The notes under the pieces were generated by a model. That model made no database searches, was not told where the DNA came from, and saw only the letters and a program-made list of their open reading frames with translations. A stretch of DNA of 64,000 nucleotides from Aliarcobacter faecis (GTDB lineage: Bacteria > Campylobacterota > Campylobacteria > Campylobacterales > Arcobacteraceae): contig NZ_CP053837.1 in the NCBI RefSeq assembly GCF_013201705.1, positions 496,001 to 560,000 on the forward strand, in the 5' to 3' direction. Position numbers and translations under genes: made by a program. The stretch's first letter is position 1, and the number at the start of each line of letters is the position of its first letter. This document shows, piece after piece, positions 1 to 10,530 of this stretch.

Positions 1-92
1 ACCCAGTACCATTCCGAACCTGGCAGTCAAGCACTTCATCGCCGATAATACTGCAGGGTCCCCTTGTGGAAACGTAGGTCGCCGCCAGCTCT
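1..92 (+). rRNA. rrf: 5S ribosomal RNA, 3' part (5' end outside window)
   Basis: The first ~92 bases carry the conserved 3' two thirds of a bacterial 5S rRNA: the loop region around ccattccgaacctggcagtc and the closing GC-rich segment ending near cgccgccagct. The 5' end lies before the window, so the rRNA operon reads rightwards into this region. The exact 3' end is uncertain by a few bases. A strong intrinsic terminator follows 20 bases later. Confidence 0.9.
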
Positions 93-113
93 TTTGAGTT
101 TTTACATACACAC

Positions 114-167
114 AAAAGCTTAGCTCTTTATACTATTATCAGTATATTGTGCTAAGCTTTTTTTTAT
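114..167 (+). terminator. rRNA operon terminator
   Basis: Arms AAAAGCTTAGC (114-124) and GCTAAGCTTTT (151-161) are perfect reverse complements, enclosing a 26-base loop, and are followed by a run of T. It ends the rRNA transcript. Confidence 0.85.
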
Positions 168-736
168 CTACTCCCTCTCATTCCCCTTCCCTTCTTTTAC
201 TAATCTATTTCAGCCACTATTTATCTTAGATCCCTTTATTGTTATTCTTTCTCTTTTACTTGTATTTGCTTTACTTGCCTACACTTGTTTACCTTTCTTC
301 CGTTTTACTTCTTTTATGCTTATTATTGTTTTACTTTCATTAGCTTATTTACCCTTTTTTAGCTTCCTCCCCCATCTTCATTTGGACTTATAAAATCTAA
401 AAAACTATATCTTCTTTTTGAGTTATTAATACATTTCATATATTTTATCTACCTAAATTACTATCTATTCCTTTTAATGTAATAGCTATTTTAGCTTCTT
501 ATCCTTTTTAGCCACTTCTTTTATTCTTATTTATCCCCTTTATTGTTATTCTTATCTTTTAGCTTTAATACATTTATTGATTTTTATATGTTTCTTTTCT
601 TATTTTATATATTATTTAACTTCTTCCATTTTTCTTTAAGCCAAGTTTATTCCTTATTATCTTTTACTAATCTATTTCAGCCTATCTTTCTAACTATTTC
701 TATATAATCCCTCTTTTAATAATTTAAGGCTAAAAA
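168..736. repeat. gene-free, strand-asymmetric region with short direct repeats
   Basis: No gene is seen for about 570 bases. The + strand is almost entirely T, C and A with very little G. Two 22-base blocks are identical at 194-215 and 661-682 (core cttttactaatctatttcag), and a second repeated block (core cctttattgttattctt) lies near 233-249 and again near 538-553. This looks like degenerate repeats downstream of the rRNA operon, not coding sequence; stops are frequent in all frames. Confidence 0.5.
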
Positions 737-1471
737 ATGATAAGAAAAATTGATATAAATAGTGAAGAGTTTCAGCTTGAATTTGAGCTTACAAGGCAGT
801 TCACAGATAAAGTTTTAGAAGAATATAACCTTTTTTACAATCCAAATAATGAAGTAAATGAATCAATTCAAATGGGATTGGCAAGAAATAAACTTATATA
901 TGGTAAAAGGTATTGTCCCTGTTTTATGGTAATTGAAGAGAGTGAAACTGAAAAAAATAGATTATGCCCTTGTGAACCAGCTTTAAAAGTAGAGATACCG
1001 AATAATGGTTCTTGCCATTGTGGGATTTACTGTACAAAAGATAAAGTTCAAGACTTACTTTCACATATTGATACAAAAGAGGCAATAGTAACTCATAGTA
1101 GAGGCTTAACAAAGGATGAGTGTGAGGAGTTGTTATCTCAAGATGAAATTAGTTCACTTGAACTTGAAGCACTTTTGGAAGCTAGAGAAATAGGTTATGT
1201 AAAATTTAATCTTGTTGATACAAGGGAGTGGATGGAGTGGATAGGTTCTAGAATTAAAGGAGTTGATTATTTAATTCCAACTACAAGTTTTTATAACTCT
1301 CTTGAACTTCTTAATAATCAAAAAGATATTCCAATAATTGTATATTGTCATAGTGGAAGTAGAAGTGCATATTGTCAAAGAATAATGCTAAATATGGGTT
1401 ATAAAAGTGTTACAAATCTTGATTATGGAATTATGAGTTTTTCTGGAGAGATTATTAGTGGAGAAGAGTGA
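737..1471 (+). CDS. ferredoxin-thioredoxin reductase catalytic domain fused to rhodanese domain
   Basis: The 244-residue protein has two domains. Residues 1-100 carry CPC (60-62), CPC (77-79) and CHC (93-95), the cysteine pattern of the catalytic beta subunit of ferredoxin-thioredoxin reductase, which holds a 4Fe-4S cluster beside a redox disulfide. Residues ~150-244 look like a rhodanese (sulfurtransferase) domain with the active-site loop CHSGSRS (Cys204). Spacing between the Cys pairs (14 and 13 residues) differs from the plant/cyanobacterial enzyme, so details of the cluster may differ. No variable FTR subunit or dedicated ferredoxin lies nearby. A role in disulfide or sulfane-sulfur transfer in the cytoplasm is inferred. 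The gene stands alone between the rRNA operon and a ParA-like gene; a TAAGG motif precedes ATG. Confidence 0.8.
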   Translation: MIRKIDINSEEFQLEFELTRQFTDKVLEEYNLFYNPNNEVNESIQMGLARNKLIYGKRYCPCFMVIEESETEKNRLCPCEPALKVEIPNNGSCHCGIYCTKDKVQDLLSHIDTKEAIVTHSRGLTKDECEELLSQDEISSLELEALLEAREIGYVKFNLVDTREWMEWIGSRIKGVDYLIPTTSFYNSLELLNNQKDIPIIVYCHSGSRSAYCQRIMLNMGYKSVTNLDYGIMSFSGEIISGEE

Positions 1472-1566
1472 AATACTTTTTTTCATATAAAATTACGATT
1501 AAGAATTAATGATAGTTTTGATAAAATAGGTACTCTTATAGCTTAGAAATCAAAGGTTTAATTATT

Positions 1567-2358
1567 ATGATTATAATTCCGCAAACAAAAGGTGGTGTTG
1601 GAAAATCTACTGTTGCTATGCAGGTTATTGCACCATATTTATATAAAAAACATGGCAAAAAAATTACATATATTGAAATAGATGATGAGAATAATGATTC
1701 AAAATCTTTTACAAGAACTGAAATTGTAGATAAAAGAATGCTGGGAACAAATAAAATAACAGATCTTGATGAGCTTATTTTAATGGATGACAATCATGAG
1801 GTTATTGTTGATGTTGGTGGAAATAAAACATCTTCACTAGTTCTTGATGAGATAAAAAAAGTTGGAAGCTTTGGAAATGTTAAGTGGATTATTCCTTTAG
1901 GTGATGGTGAACTTGATGGGAAAAATGCTATTGCAACTATGAAAAAGATAAAAAAAATAGAGAAAAATCCAGAGGATAATATGATTTTTGCACTAACAAG
2001 GTCTATTTCTATGGATGAAGATTATTATAGTGAACAGTTTATAAACTTTTTTGGTCATAAATATTTGGATTCAAATTCTGTTATTTGTGATTTCTTAAAA
2101 ACTCCCAAATATTTCCCTGTTCAAAATGATAAAATAATAACAATGAGCAGATATTTAGGAAGTACAGTTTGGGAAATGGCTTATAATAATACTGATTTTG
2201 CAAAAAAAGCTATTGAAGCAAAAGAGTTAGGAGATATTGAATCTGCTAGAAAATATCTATTTTTTAGAAGAATTCAAACAGAGGCAAAGGATTATGTTTT
2301 AAATACTTTAAATAGAATTTTTTGTGATTTAGATAGATGGATTGATATCAAAAAATGA
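1567..2358 (+). CDS. ParA/MinD-like P-loop ATPase (orphan)
   Basis: The 263-residue protein opens with a deviant Walker A motif, KGGVGKST, at residues 9-16, and a Walker B-like segment (HEVIVDVGG, ~77-85), placing it in the ParA/MinD/Soj family of dimerising ATPases that position DNA or membrane cargo. No ParB homologue is adjacent. Instead the stop codon overlaps by four bases with the start of a small protein carrying a C-terminal membrane segment, which suggests co-translation and a membrane partner. The C-terminal ~110 residues are not recognisable. It is not the main chromosomal parA by context, because the usual parB neighbour is missing. Cargo and role are unknown. Confidence 0.75.
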   Translation: MIIIPQTKGGVGKSTVAMQVIAPYLYKKHGKKITYIEIDDENNDSKSFTRTEIVDKRMLGTNKITDLDELILMDDNHEVIVDVGGNKTSSLVLDEIKKVGSFGNVKWIIPLGDGELDGKNAIATMKKIKKIEKNPEDNMIFALTRSISMDEDYYSEQFINFFGHKYLDSNSVICDFLKTPKYFPVQNDKIITMSRYLGSTVWEMAYNNTDFAKKAIEAKELGDIESARKYLFFRRIQTEAKDYVLNTLNRIFCDLDRWIDIKK

Positions 2359-2603
2359 GTGATATGAGCTTTAAACAAGCTAAAGAGCTTGTTGAGAGAA
2401 TGGAATTTTCTGAAATTGCATTAAATAAGGCATTAGTAAATTTGGAGAGTGCTAGTAGTAATTTTGAAAAAACTTTAAAAGAACAAGAAAAAATTTTAAA
2501 CAAAATACCAAATGCTGATAAAAAATTATCTATTATGAGCATAGCAGTTGCTTTGAATATAGGTCTACTTATAGGTATTTTAATAGGTAAATATCTTATA
2601 TAA
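2355..2603 (+). CDS. small membrane-anchored protein, partner of ParA-like ATPase
   Basis: An 82-residue protein of unknown family. Residues ~5-55 are charged and predicted helical/coiled coil; residues ~58-80 are a single hydrophobic segment with glycine spacing (GLLIGILIGKY) that ends at the C terminus, as in a tail-anchored inner-membrane protein. It overlaps the ATPase gene by four bases (ATGA), so the pair is almost certainly one translational unit. A role as membrane receptor or activator for the ATPase is inference. Confidence 0.65.
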   Translation: MSDMSFKQAKELVERMEFSEIALNKALVNLESASSNFEKTLKEQEKILNKIPNADKKLSIMSIAVALNIGLLIGILIGKYLI

Positions 2604-2629
2604 AAATAAAAAATGAGAAGTGATAAATA

Positions 2630-3340
2630 ATGAAAAAACAAGAAAAAATAGTATCAATGTTTAATGATATTGCCCCAACTTATGATAAAGCAAATAGAGT
2701 AATGTCTATGGGAATAGATAAAAGTTGGCGAGATAAAGCTTGTAGTAAAACTTTTGAACTATATGGTAAAAAAGAGATAGAAAAAATAGTTGATGTTGCT
2801 TGTGGAACTGGAGATATGATACTTTTTTGGAAACAAAATGCAAAGAAAAAAGAGATAATTTTAAGAAATATTGTAGGAATTGATCCTAGTGTTGGAATGA
2901 TGGAAGTAGGAAAGAAAAAGCTTCCAGAAGTTGAATTTATTGAAGCTTTTGCAACTTCTATGCCTTTAGAAAATGAGAGTGCTGATATTATATCAATTTC
3001 ATATGGTATTAGAAATGTTGTACAAAGAGAAGAGGCTTTTGTTGAGTTTGCAAGAGTGTTAAAAAAAGGTGGATTGGTTGTAATTAGTGAGTTTACAAAA
3101 AATCAAAAAGAGACACCAATAGATTATTTAACAGATTTTTATATGAATAAGATTTTACCAGTTGTTGGTGGAGTAATTTCTAAAAATAAAGAGGCCTATA
3201 GATACTTACCAGATAGTATTGATGAATTTTTGACAACTGCAAATTTGCAAAAAGAGCTTAAAAATGCTGGTTTAGAACCAATTTATACAAAGGCTTTTTC
3301 TATGAAAATTTCAACACTAATTATTGCAAAAAAGATATAG
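2630..3340 (+). CDS. ubiE: demethylmenaquinone methyltransferase
   Basis: The 236-residue protein is a class I SAM-dependent methyltransferase of the UbiE/MenG family: FNDIAPTYDKANRVMSMG near the N terminus, the SAM-binding loop VDVACGTGDM (~51-60) and the family signature SYGIRNV (~125). It performs the last C-methylation in menaquinone synthesis; Campylobacterota use menaquinones, so menG is the functional name. Full length for the family. It precedes xseA with no gap (stop TAG directly followed by ATG), so the two share a transcript. Confidence 0.93.
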   Translation: MKKQEKIVSMFNDIAPTYDKANRVMSMGIDKSWRDKACSKTFELYGKKEIEKIVDVACGTGDMILFWKQNAKKKEIILRNIVGIDPSVGMMEVGKKKLPEVEFIEAFATSMPLENESADIISISYGIRNVVQREEAFVEFARVLKKGGLVVISEFTKNQKETPIDYLTDFYMNKILPVVGGVISKNKEAYRYLPDSIDEFLTTANLQKELKNAGLEPIYTKAFSMKISTLIIAKKI

Positions 3341-4528
3341 ATGAATGCAATTAGTGTAAGTACTTTAAATACTCAAATAAAATCTCTTTTAGAGACAACT
3401 TTTATGCAAGTTTTAGTCTCTGGAGAAATTTCAAATCTTGTATTTCATAGCTCTGGACATATTTATTTTTCAATAAAAGATGAAAGTTCTACAATATCTT
3501 GTGTTATGTTTAAAGGAAATACAAAATATCTTAAATTTCAGCTTGAAAATGGACAAAAAGTAGTTATAAGTGCAAGTATTACAGTTTTTGTTCCAAGAGG
3601 AAATTATCAACTCCTTTGTACAAAAATAGAACCAGATGGAATTGGAAGTTTAGCTTTAGCTTTTGAGCAACTTAAAACAAAACTTCAAGCAAAGGGCTAT
3701 TTTGAAGCAAGTATTAAAAAATCTCTTCCAAAATATCCAAAAAAAATAGCTATTATTACAAGCCCTACAGGAGCTGCAATAGAAGATATGAAAAAAGTTG
3801 CAAGTTCTAGATGGAGTTTATGTGAATTAATTTTAATTCCTACATTAGTTCAGGGAAATGGAAGTATAGAAGATATTTCAAAAAATATAAAGTTTGCTGA
3901 TAGTTTAAATTGTGATATTATTGTTGTAGGACGAGGTGGTGGAAGTATTGAGGATTTGTGGGCATTTAATAGTGAAGAAGTTGCAACAGCTATTTATGAA
4001 GCTAAAACGCCAATTATTTCAGCAGTTGGGCACGAAATAGATTATTTAATTTCTGATTTTGTAGCAGATATTCGTGCTGCAACTCCTTCAAATGCTATGG
4101 AAATAGCACTTCCTGATAGAAATGAGCATCTTTTATATTTAGCTTCATTTATGAATGAGTTTGATAATAGGTTAAAAAATATTTTTTTAGCAAAAGAAAA
4201 TGAATTAAATTCTATGAAAAAGCTATTTGTACAAAACTCTATTGATTCAAAATTTAGTTTTATAGAGAGTCAAATTAAAATTTTAAAAGAGGGGTTTAAT
4301 AGAACTTTTTCTCAAAAATTGCAGATATTTCAAAACACTATAGATAGTTTAAAAGAGAACTATATTCTAAATAATCCAAAAAATAAAGATAAAATAGGTT
4401 TTGTTCAGATCTCTAAAGAGAATAAAATAATTTCTTTAGAAAGCTTGAAAATAGATGATGTTTTAGAACTTCAATCAGCAAAAACTATTGCAAGTTGTAA
4501 AATAATAAGTTTAAAAAAACAAAAATAG
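3341..4528 (+). CDS. xseA: exodeoxyribonuclease VII large subunit
   Basis: 395 residues. The N-terminal OB fold (about 1-100, with VSGEISNLVFHSSGHIYFSIKD) and the family core ITSPTGAAIEDM, VVGRGGGSIEDLWAFN and SAVGHEIDYLISDFVADIRAATPSNA mark XseA, the catalytic subunit of exonuclease VII that degrades single-stranded DNA. The C-terminal part is a coiled coil as in other members. The small subunit xseB is not in the neighbourhood. Confidence 0.95.
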   Translation: MNAISVSTLNTQIKSLLETTFMQVLVSGEISNLVFHSSGHIYFSIKDESSTISCVMFKGNTKYLKFQLENGQKVVISASITVFVPRGNYQLLCTKIEPDGIGSLALAFEQLKTKLQAKGYFEASIKKSLPKYPKKIAIITSPTGAAIEDMKKVASSRWSLCELILIPTLVQGNGSIEDISKNIKFADSLNCDIIVVGRGGGSIEDLWAFNSEEVATAIYEAKTPIISAVGHEIDYLISDFVADIRAATPSNAMEIALPDRNEHLLYLASFMNEFDNRLKNIFLAKENELNSMKKLFVQNSIDSKFSFIESQIKILKEGFNRTFSQKLQIFQNTIDSLKENYILNNPKNKDKIGFVQISKENKIISLESLKIDDVLELQSAKTIASCKIISLKKQK

Positions 4529-4585
4529 AGTTTAAGTTTACAATTGATAAAATAGAGAAAAATATAGTTGTACAAAAGGAATATC

Positions 4586-5065
4586 ATGGAAAATAAAGAG
4601 ACAAAAGTTACAAATTCGTCAAATATAACTGAATTTATGACATTTGAACTTGGTGCGATGAAATATGCAATAGAACTTCCAAAAATAAAAGAGATATTAA
4701 CTTATCCTGATAATATTACAACTTTACCAAACACTGAAAATTGGGTAAAAGGGTTAATTAACTCAAGAGGAGAAGTTGTTCCTATCTTAGATATAAGAAT
4801 AAAGTTTCATACAGGAGAGATTGTTTATAATGAAAGCACAACAATTATTACTGTTATAACTGAAGATAAAAGAATGATTGGAATTGTTGTTGATAAAGTT
4901 GATGATGTACAAAAACTTGATACTGGACTTTTAGCTACTGTCTCAGAAATGGGTTCAGGGATTCCTGCAAAATATTTAAAAGGTTTTATTAGACTTGATA
5001 ATAATCAGATGCTAGTAATTATGGATATTGAAAAAGTTGTAGCAAAAAGTGAACTTGAAGATTAA
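4586..5065 (+). CDS. cheW: CheW-like chemotaxis coupling protein
   Basis: The protein has a CheW fold: FELGAMKYAIELPKIKEI, GLINSRGEVVPILDIR and IGIVVDKVDDV, which link chemoreceptors to CheA at the cell pole. I start it at ATG 4586, because AAAAGGA sits just upstream; an in-frame TTG at 4568 would add six residues. It is followed after eight bases by a receiver-PAS protein, likely co-transcribed. No cheA or cheY is adjacent, so this may be one of several CheW copies serving a separate array. Confidence 0.88.
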   Translation: MENKETKVTNSSNITEFMTFELGAMKYAIELPKIKEILTYPDNITTLPNTENWVKGLINSRGEVVPILDIRIKFHTGEIVYNESTTIITVITEDKRMIGIVVDKVDDVQKLDTGLLATVSEMGSGIPAKYLKGFIRLDNNQMLVIMDIEKVVAKSELED

Positions 5066-5073
5066 AATAATCT

Positions 5074-6270
5074 ATGAATATAAATAGTGAACTACTTAAA
5101 AAATATACTCTTTTATATGTTGAAGATGATGATGTAATAAGAACAGAATTATCTTCACTTTTAGAAAACTTCTTTAAATCAGTAATAGTTGTCCCAAATG
5201 GTAAAGAAGGGCTTAGAACATACCTTACTAATCAAGATAATATAGATATTATTTTAAGCGATATTAATATGCCAGAGTTAAATGGTATTGATATGGTTAA
5301 AAAGATAAGAGAGATAAAAGATGATGTTCCTGTTGTTTTTGCTACAGCTCATTCAGATAGTGATTTTTTAATAGAAGCTATTAAACTAAGAGTAAAAGAG
5401 TATATTGTAAAACCACTTGATATAAAAAAACTTCTAATTTTTATTGAAGATATTGCTAAAACTTTAGAATTTGAAAGAGTTTTAAATAAACAAAGAGAAG
5501 AGCTTCTAAAATTTAAAAATATATTAGATACAAATAATCTACTTCTAAAACTTGATAATAATTTTAAAATTATATATGTAAATAAGTTATTTTGTAAAAC
5601 ATTAGGGTATAAAAAAGAGGATTTATTAGGGCAAGAGTTAAATAGTTTAAGACATAATAATAGTGCAAAAAAACTTTTTGAAGATATTTATAAAAAGCTT
5701 TTAAATAAAGAGTCATGGGATGGAAATTTAAAAATAAAAAGAAAAGATGAAACTATTTTAGATACAAAAAGCAATATTATCCCTGATTTAGATGATAATT
5801 TAAATATACAAGGTATTATTTTAGTAGCTTATGATACTACAAAAGAACAAGAACTAAAAAGACAGATGCAATTAGCTTTAATCAAAGAAAAAAGTTTAAA
5901 TTTACAAAAAATAAAAGAGCAAAACTTAGAACAAGATAGTTTTATAAATGAGATAAAACAGGAGCTTGAAGATACAAAAAAAGAGTTAAATCTTTTTAAA
6001 CAACAAAATAATAATCAAAAAGTAAAAGATAATACAATAAAAAATTTTGAAGATGAAAAAGAAGTTTTAAATCAGCGTATAAAGTACCTTGAGGCAGAAA
6101 TAGATAGATTAAATGAAATGCTTTTAAATAATGATTCAAGTGAGATTTTAAAAGAAAAGCTTGAATATTGGGAACAAAGATCAAAGCAAGAAAGTGAAAA
6201 ACTAGAGATTTTAGAAAAATCTATAATTGCAAATGTTGAACCTGCAATTATAGAGAAGATTTTTAATTAA
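5074..6270 (+). CDS. response regulator: receiver + PAS + long coiled coil
   Basis: 398 residues. Residues ~8-128 are a CheY-like receiver (acidic pocket YVEDDD, phospho-acceptor in SDINMPELNG, conserved KPL lysine). Residues ~145-265 form a PAS domain (YVNKLFCKTLGYKKEDLLGQ). The C-terminal ~130 residues are an uninterrupted coiled coil. There is no DNA-binding, GGDEF, EAL or kinase domain. With cheW eight bases upstream, an adaptor role in signalling or a polar scaffold is inferred. Full-length and uninterrupted. Confidence 0.8.
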   Translation: MNINSELLKKYTLLYVEDDDVIRTELSSLLENFFKSVIVVPNGKEGLRTYLTNQDNIDIILSDINMPELNGIDMVKKIREIKDDVPVVFATAHSDSDFLIEAIKLRVKEYIVKPLDIKKLLIFIEDIAKTLEFERVLNKQREELLKFKNILDTNNLLLKLDNNFKIIYVNKLFCKTLGYKKEDLLGQELNSLRHNNSAKKLFEDIYKKLLNKESWDGNLKIKRKDETILDTKSNIIPDLDDNLNIQGIILVAYDTTKEQELKRQMQLALIKEKSLNLQKIKEQNLEQDSFINEIKQELEDTKKELNLFKQQNNNQKVKDNTIKNFEDEKEVLNQRIKYLEAEIDRLNEMLLNNDSSEILKEKLEYWEQRSKQESEKLEILEKSIIANVEPAIIEKIFN

Positions 6271-6288
6271 AGAGTAAACTTTACTCTT
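6270..6288. terminator. convergent hairpin between the receiver-PAS gene and PPIase
   Basis: AAGAGTAAA and TTTACTCTT are reverse complements around one base, giving a hairpin with the stop codons of both converging genes, followed by T-rich sequence on + and A-rich upstream sequence, so it can work in both directions. Confidence 0.55.
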
Positions 6289-6829
6289 CTATTATTATTT
6301 TATTTATAACTACATCATCTATTGGTTTATCTCCACCATATTTTCCAGATGTAGGTACATTTTCAATATCTTTTACAATATTTGTTCCATCAATTACATA
6401 TCCAAAAATTGTGTGCATTCCATTTAACCAATAAGTTGGAACTGTTGTTATGAAAAATTGACTACCATTTGTATTTTTCCCTTTATTTGCCATAGCTAAA
6501 ATAAATGGTTTATCAAAAACGGCATTTGGTGCAAATTCATCTTCAAAATCTTTCTTCCAAATAGATTCTCCACCCATTCCAGTTCCTGTTGGATCACCAC
6601 CTTGTATCATAAATCCTTTTATAACTCTATGAAAAATTTGTCCATTGTAATAGCCATTTTTTGAGTGAGTTATGAAATTTTCTACTGCTTTTGGAGCCAT
6701 TTTTGGTTTTAGTTCAACTTTTATGATACCTTTGTTTGTATCAAAAACTGCAACTGGATTTTTTTCTATATTTTCATTTGCAAATAAAATAATTACAAAA
6801 GAGAAAAAGAGAAATAATATTTTTTGCAT
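6281..6829 (-). CDS. ppiA: periplasmic cyclophilin-type peptidyl-prolyl isomerase
   Basis: 182 residues with an N-terminal signal peptide (hydrophobic [13 protein letters not shown], cleavage around residue 18). The rest is a cyclophilin: [30 protein letters not shown] and the tryptophan loop [12 protein letters not shown]. It catalyses cis-trans isomerisation of proline bonds in exported proteins. The arginine of FHR and the QFF motif are present, so it should be active. Single gene, convergent with the upstream neighbour. Confidence 0.9.
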   Translation of the reverse strand: MQKILFLFFSFVIILFANENIEKNPVAVFDTNKGIIKVELKPKMAPKAVENFITHSKNGYYNGQIFHRVIKGFMIQGGDPTGTGMGGESIWKKDFEDEFAPNAVFDKPFILAMANKGKNTNGSQFFITTVPTYWLNGMHTIFGYVIDGTNIVKDIENVPTSGKYGGDKPIDDVVINKIIIEE

Positions 6830-6907
6830 AATTTTTCCTTTTAATTTAGTTTTATAATAAATTAGTATAGTATAATAGCTTTGAAAAAATAATAAAGGAT
6901 TTTCTAA

Positions 6908-7291
6908 ATGACTTTTGAAATGTTATACAGCAAAATTCACAGAGCCACTGTTAGTGATGCAAATTTGAACTATGTTGGCTCAATAACTATTGATGAAGAA
7001 CTAATGCTTGCATCGAATTTACGAGTTGGGCAAAAAGTTGATATTGTAAATATAAATAATGGTGAGAGATTTCAAACCTATGTAATAAAAGGTAAGTTTG
7101 GAAAAAAAGATATGTGTTTAAATGGAGCAGCTGCTAGAAAAGTTGCTATTGGAGATAAAATAATTGTAATTGCTTATGCAACTTATAATGAAGAAGAACT
7201 AAAAAATTATAAACCAACTGTTGTATTGGTTGATGATAAAAATAATATTGAGCTTATTACAAATGAGCTAGTGGGAAGTGATTATGTTTGA
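6908..7291 (+). CDS. panD: aspartate 1-decarboxylase proenzyme
   Basis: 127 residues, the normal PanD length. The self-cleavage site YVGSIT is at Gly24-Ser25; Ser25 becomes the catalytic pyruvoyl group. Other family marks are YSKIHRATV and NGAAARK. It makes beta-alanine for pantothenate. A TATAAT-like box lies near 6872 and AAAGGA before ATG. The 3' end overlaps the EbfC gene. panB of the same pathway is at 28.7 kb on the other strand, so the pathway is split. Confidence 0.96.
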   Translation: MTFEMLYSKIHRATVSDANLNYVGSITIDEELMLASNLRVGQKVDIVNINNGERFQTYVIKGKFGKKDMCLNGAAARKVAIGDKIIVIAYATYNEEELKNYKPTVVLVDDKNNIELITNELVGSDYV

Positions 7292-7604
7292 TGGAATTGA
7301 TTTAAAAAACTTAAATCTTGGGGATATGATAAATAAGTTTCAAGATATGGCAAAAGAGCAAGAAGAAAAAAATGCTTCAACTCTATTTACAGCAAAAGCT
7401 GGTGGTGGAATGGTAGAAATTTCAATAAATGGAAATTCTGAAGTTGTTGATTTAAAAATAGATGACTCTTTACTTGAAGATAAGGACTCTTTACAAATTT
7501 TATTAATTTCTTGTATGAATGATATTATAAAACAAAGTGAAGAAAACAAAAAAAGAATGGCTATGAGTCTAATGGGAAATCTAGGGAATTTTGGTCAAAA
7601 ATAG
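7284..7604 (+). CDS. ebfC: YbaB/EbfC nucleoid-associated protein
   Basis: About 106 residues: an N-terminal helix ([16 protein letters not shown]), a core beta segment [21 protein letters not shown] and a C-terminal helix, the fold of the small dimeric DNA-binding YbaB/EbfC family. I prefer ATG 7284 to the GTG at 7278; both overlap the panD stop. The ispA-type gene follows directly after the stop codon, giving a panD-ebfC-ispA operon. Confidence 0.88.
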   Translation: MFDGIDLKNLNLGDMINKFQDMAKEQEEKNASTLFTAKAGGGMVEISINGNSEVVDLKIDDSLLEDKDSLQILLISCMNDIIKQSEENKKRMAMSLMGNLGNFGQK

Positions 7605-8477
7605 ATGAATGAACTTTTGAAAAAATTTGAAGATTATTTAACAAATAATCTTCCTAAAATTGATACTTTTCACCCACATTTTCAAAATGCTATGTCTGAA
7701 ATGTTAAAAGCAGGTGGAAAGAGATTTAGACCAATGTTACTTTTAAGTGTTGTAAAATCAAAGAAACCTCTTTTAATTGAGAATAGTTTAAAAGTGGCTC
7801 TTGCTGTTGAGTTTTTACATACATATTCATTAATTCATGATGATTTACCAGCTATGGATAATGCAAGTTTGCGAAGAGGTTTTCCAACTCTTCATACTAA
7901 ATATGACGAAGTTACGGCTATTTTAGTTGGAGATGCATTAAATAGTGAGAGTTTTAATCTAATTGCAAGTTCATCTTTTCATAATGATGTAAAAATAGAA
8001 TTAATCAAACTTTTGGCACATAATGGTGGATTAAATGGAATGATAATAGGACAAGCAATAGATTGCCATTTTGAGAAACAAAAATTAGAATTAGAAAAAC
8101 TAAAGTTTTTACATACAAATAAAACAGCAAAATTAATAGCTTCTAGTCTTAAAATGGGTGCAGTAATTGCAAATTATAGTGAAAAAATACAAGAAGAGTT
8201 ATATAGTTTTGGCTTGGATTTAGGTTTGCTTTTCCAAATCCAAGATGATATTATTGATGAACTTGAAAGTAGTGAAATAGCTGGAAAAACTACACAAAAT
8301 GATAGTTCTAAAAACTCTTTTGTTAATTTATTAGGACTAGAGGGTGCAAAAAATAGTGCTGATATTTTGGCTAAAAAGTGTTTAGATATTTTAGATAGTT
8401 TTGATGAAAATTTAAGAAATTCTCTTGAAGAGTTATTAGTTACATATATAAATAGACATAAAAAATTCAACTCTTAG
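7605..8477 (+). CDS. ispA: polyprenyl (farnesyl/geranylgeranyl) diphosphate synthase
   Basis: 290 residues. The first aspartate-rich motif is DDLPAMD (79-85) and the second is QDDIID (near 215); GGKRFRP (37-43) binds diphosphate. These are the Mg-binding motifs of trans-isoprenyl diphosphate synthases, which condense isopentenyl diphosphate with allylic diphosphates for quinone side chains and lipid carriers. Length and motifs fit short-chain enzymes such as IspA; exact chain length cannot be read from sequence. Confidence 0.9.
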   Translation: MNELLKKFEDYLTNNLPKIDTFHPHFQNAMSEMLKAGGKRFRPMLLLSVVKSKKPLLIENSLKVALAVEFLHTYSLIHDDLPAMDNASLRRGFPTLHTKYDEVTAILVGDALNSESFNLIASSSFHNDVKIELIKLLAHNGGLNGMIIGQAIDCHFEKQKLELEKLKFLHTNKTAKLIASSLKMGAVIANYSEKIQEELYSFGLDLGLLFQIQDDIIDELESSEIAGKTTQNDSSKNSFVNLLGLEGAKNSADILAKKCLDILDSFDENLRNSLEELLVTYINRHKKFNS

Positions 8478-8497
8478 TTTATTTGACTAAAGGTTTA

Positions 8498-8526
8498 TTG
8501 ACAAAAAAGAAAAAATTGTATAAAAT
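8498..8526 (+). promoter_or_regulatory. sigma-70 promoter of groESL
   Basis: TTGACA at 8498-8503, 17 bases, then TAAAAT at 8521-8526 (a TATAAA reading two bases earlier is also possible). The CIRCE element begins at 8527, so repressor binding would block the start site. Confidence 0.75.
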
Positions 8527-8553
8527 TTGGCACTTAAAAATAGTAAGTGCTAA
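8527..8553 (+). promoter_or_regulatory. CIRCE operator (HrcA site) upstream of groES
   Basis: TTGGCACTT, nine bases, AAGTGCTAA: this matches the CIRCE consensus TTAGCACTC-N9-GAGTGCTAA with only few changes and the arms are inverted repeats of each other. HrcA binding here would repress the chaperonin operon and release it on heat shock. Confidence 0.92.
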
Positions 8554-8599
8554 TTTTTAAGCTAAATTATAAAATTTAAATTATAAAAAAGGAAGAAGA

Positions 8600-10486
<1,887 letters not shown>

Positions 10487-10488
<2 letters not shown>

Positions 10489-10512
10489 AAAAGTGGCAAA
10501 AGCCACTTTTTT
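10487..10512 (+). terminator. groESL terminator
   Basis: GTGGC, loop AAAA, GCCAC, with flanking A and T runs that lengthen the stem, then T residues. It directly follows the groEL stop. Confidence 0.9.
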
Positions 10513-10530
10513 ATCTTTAAATAAACTAAT

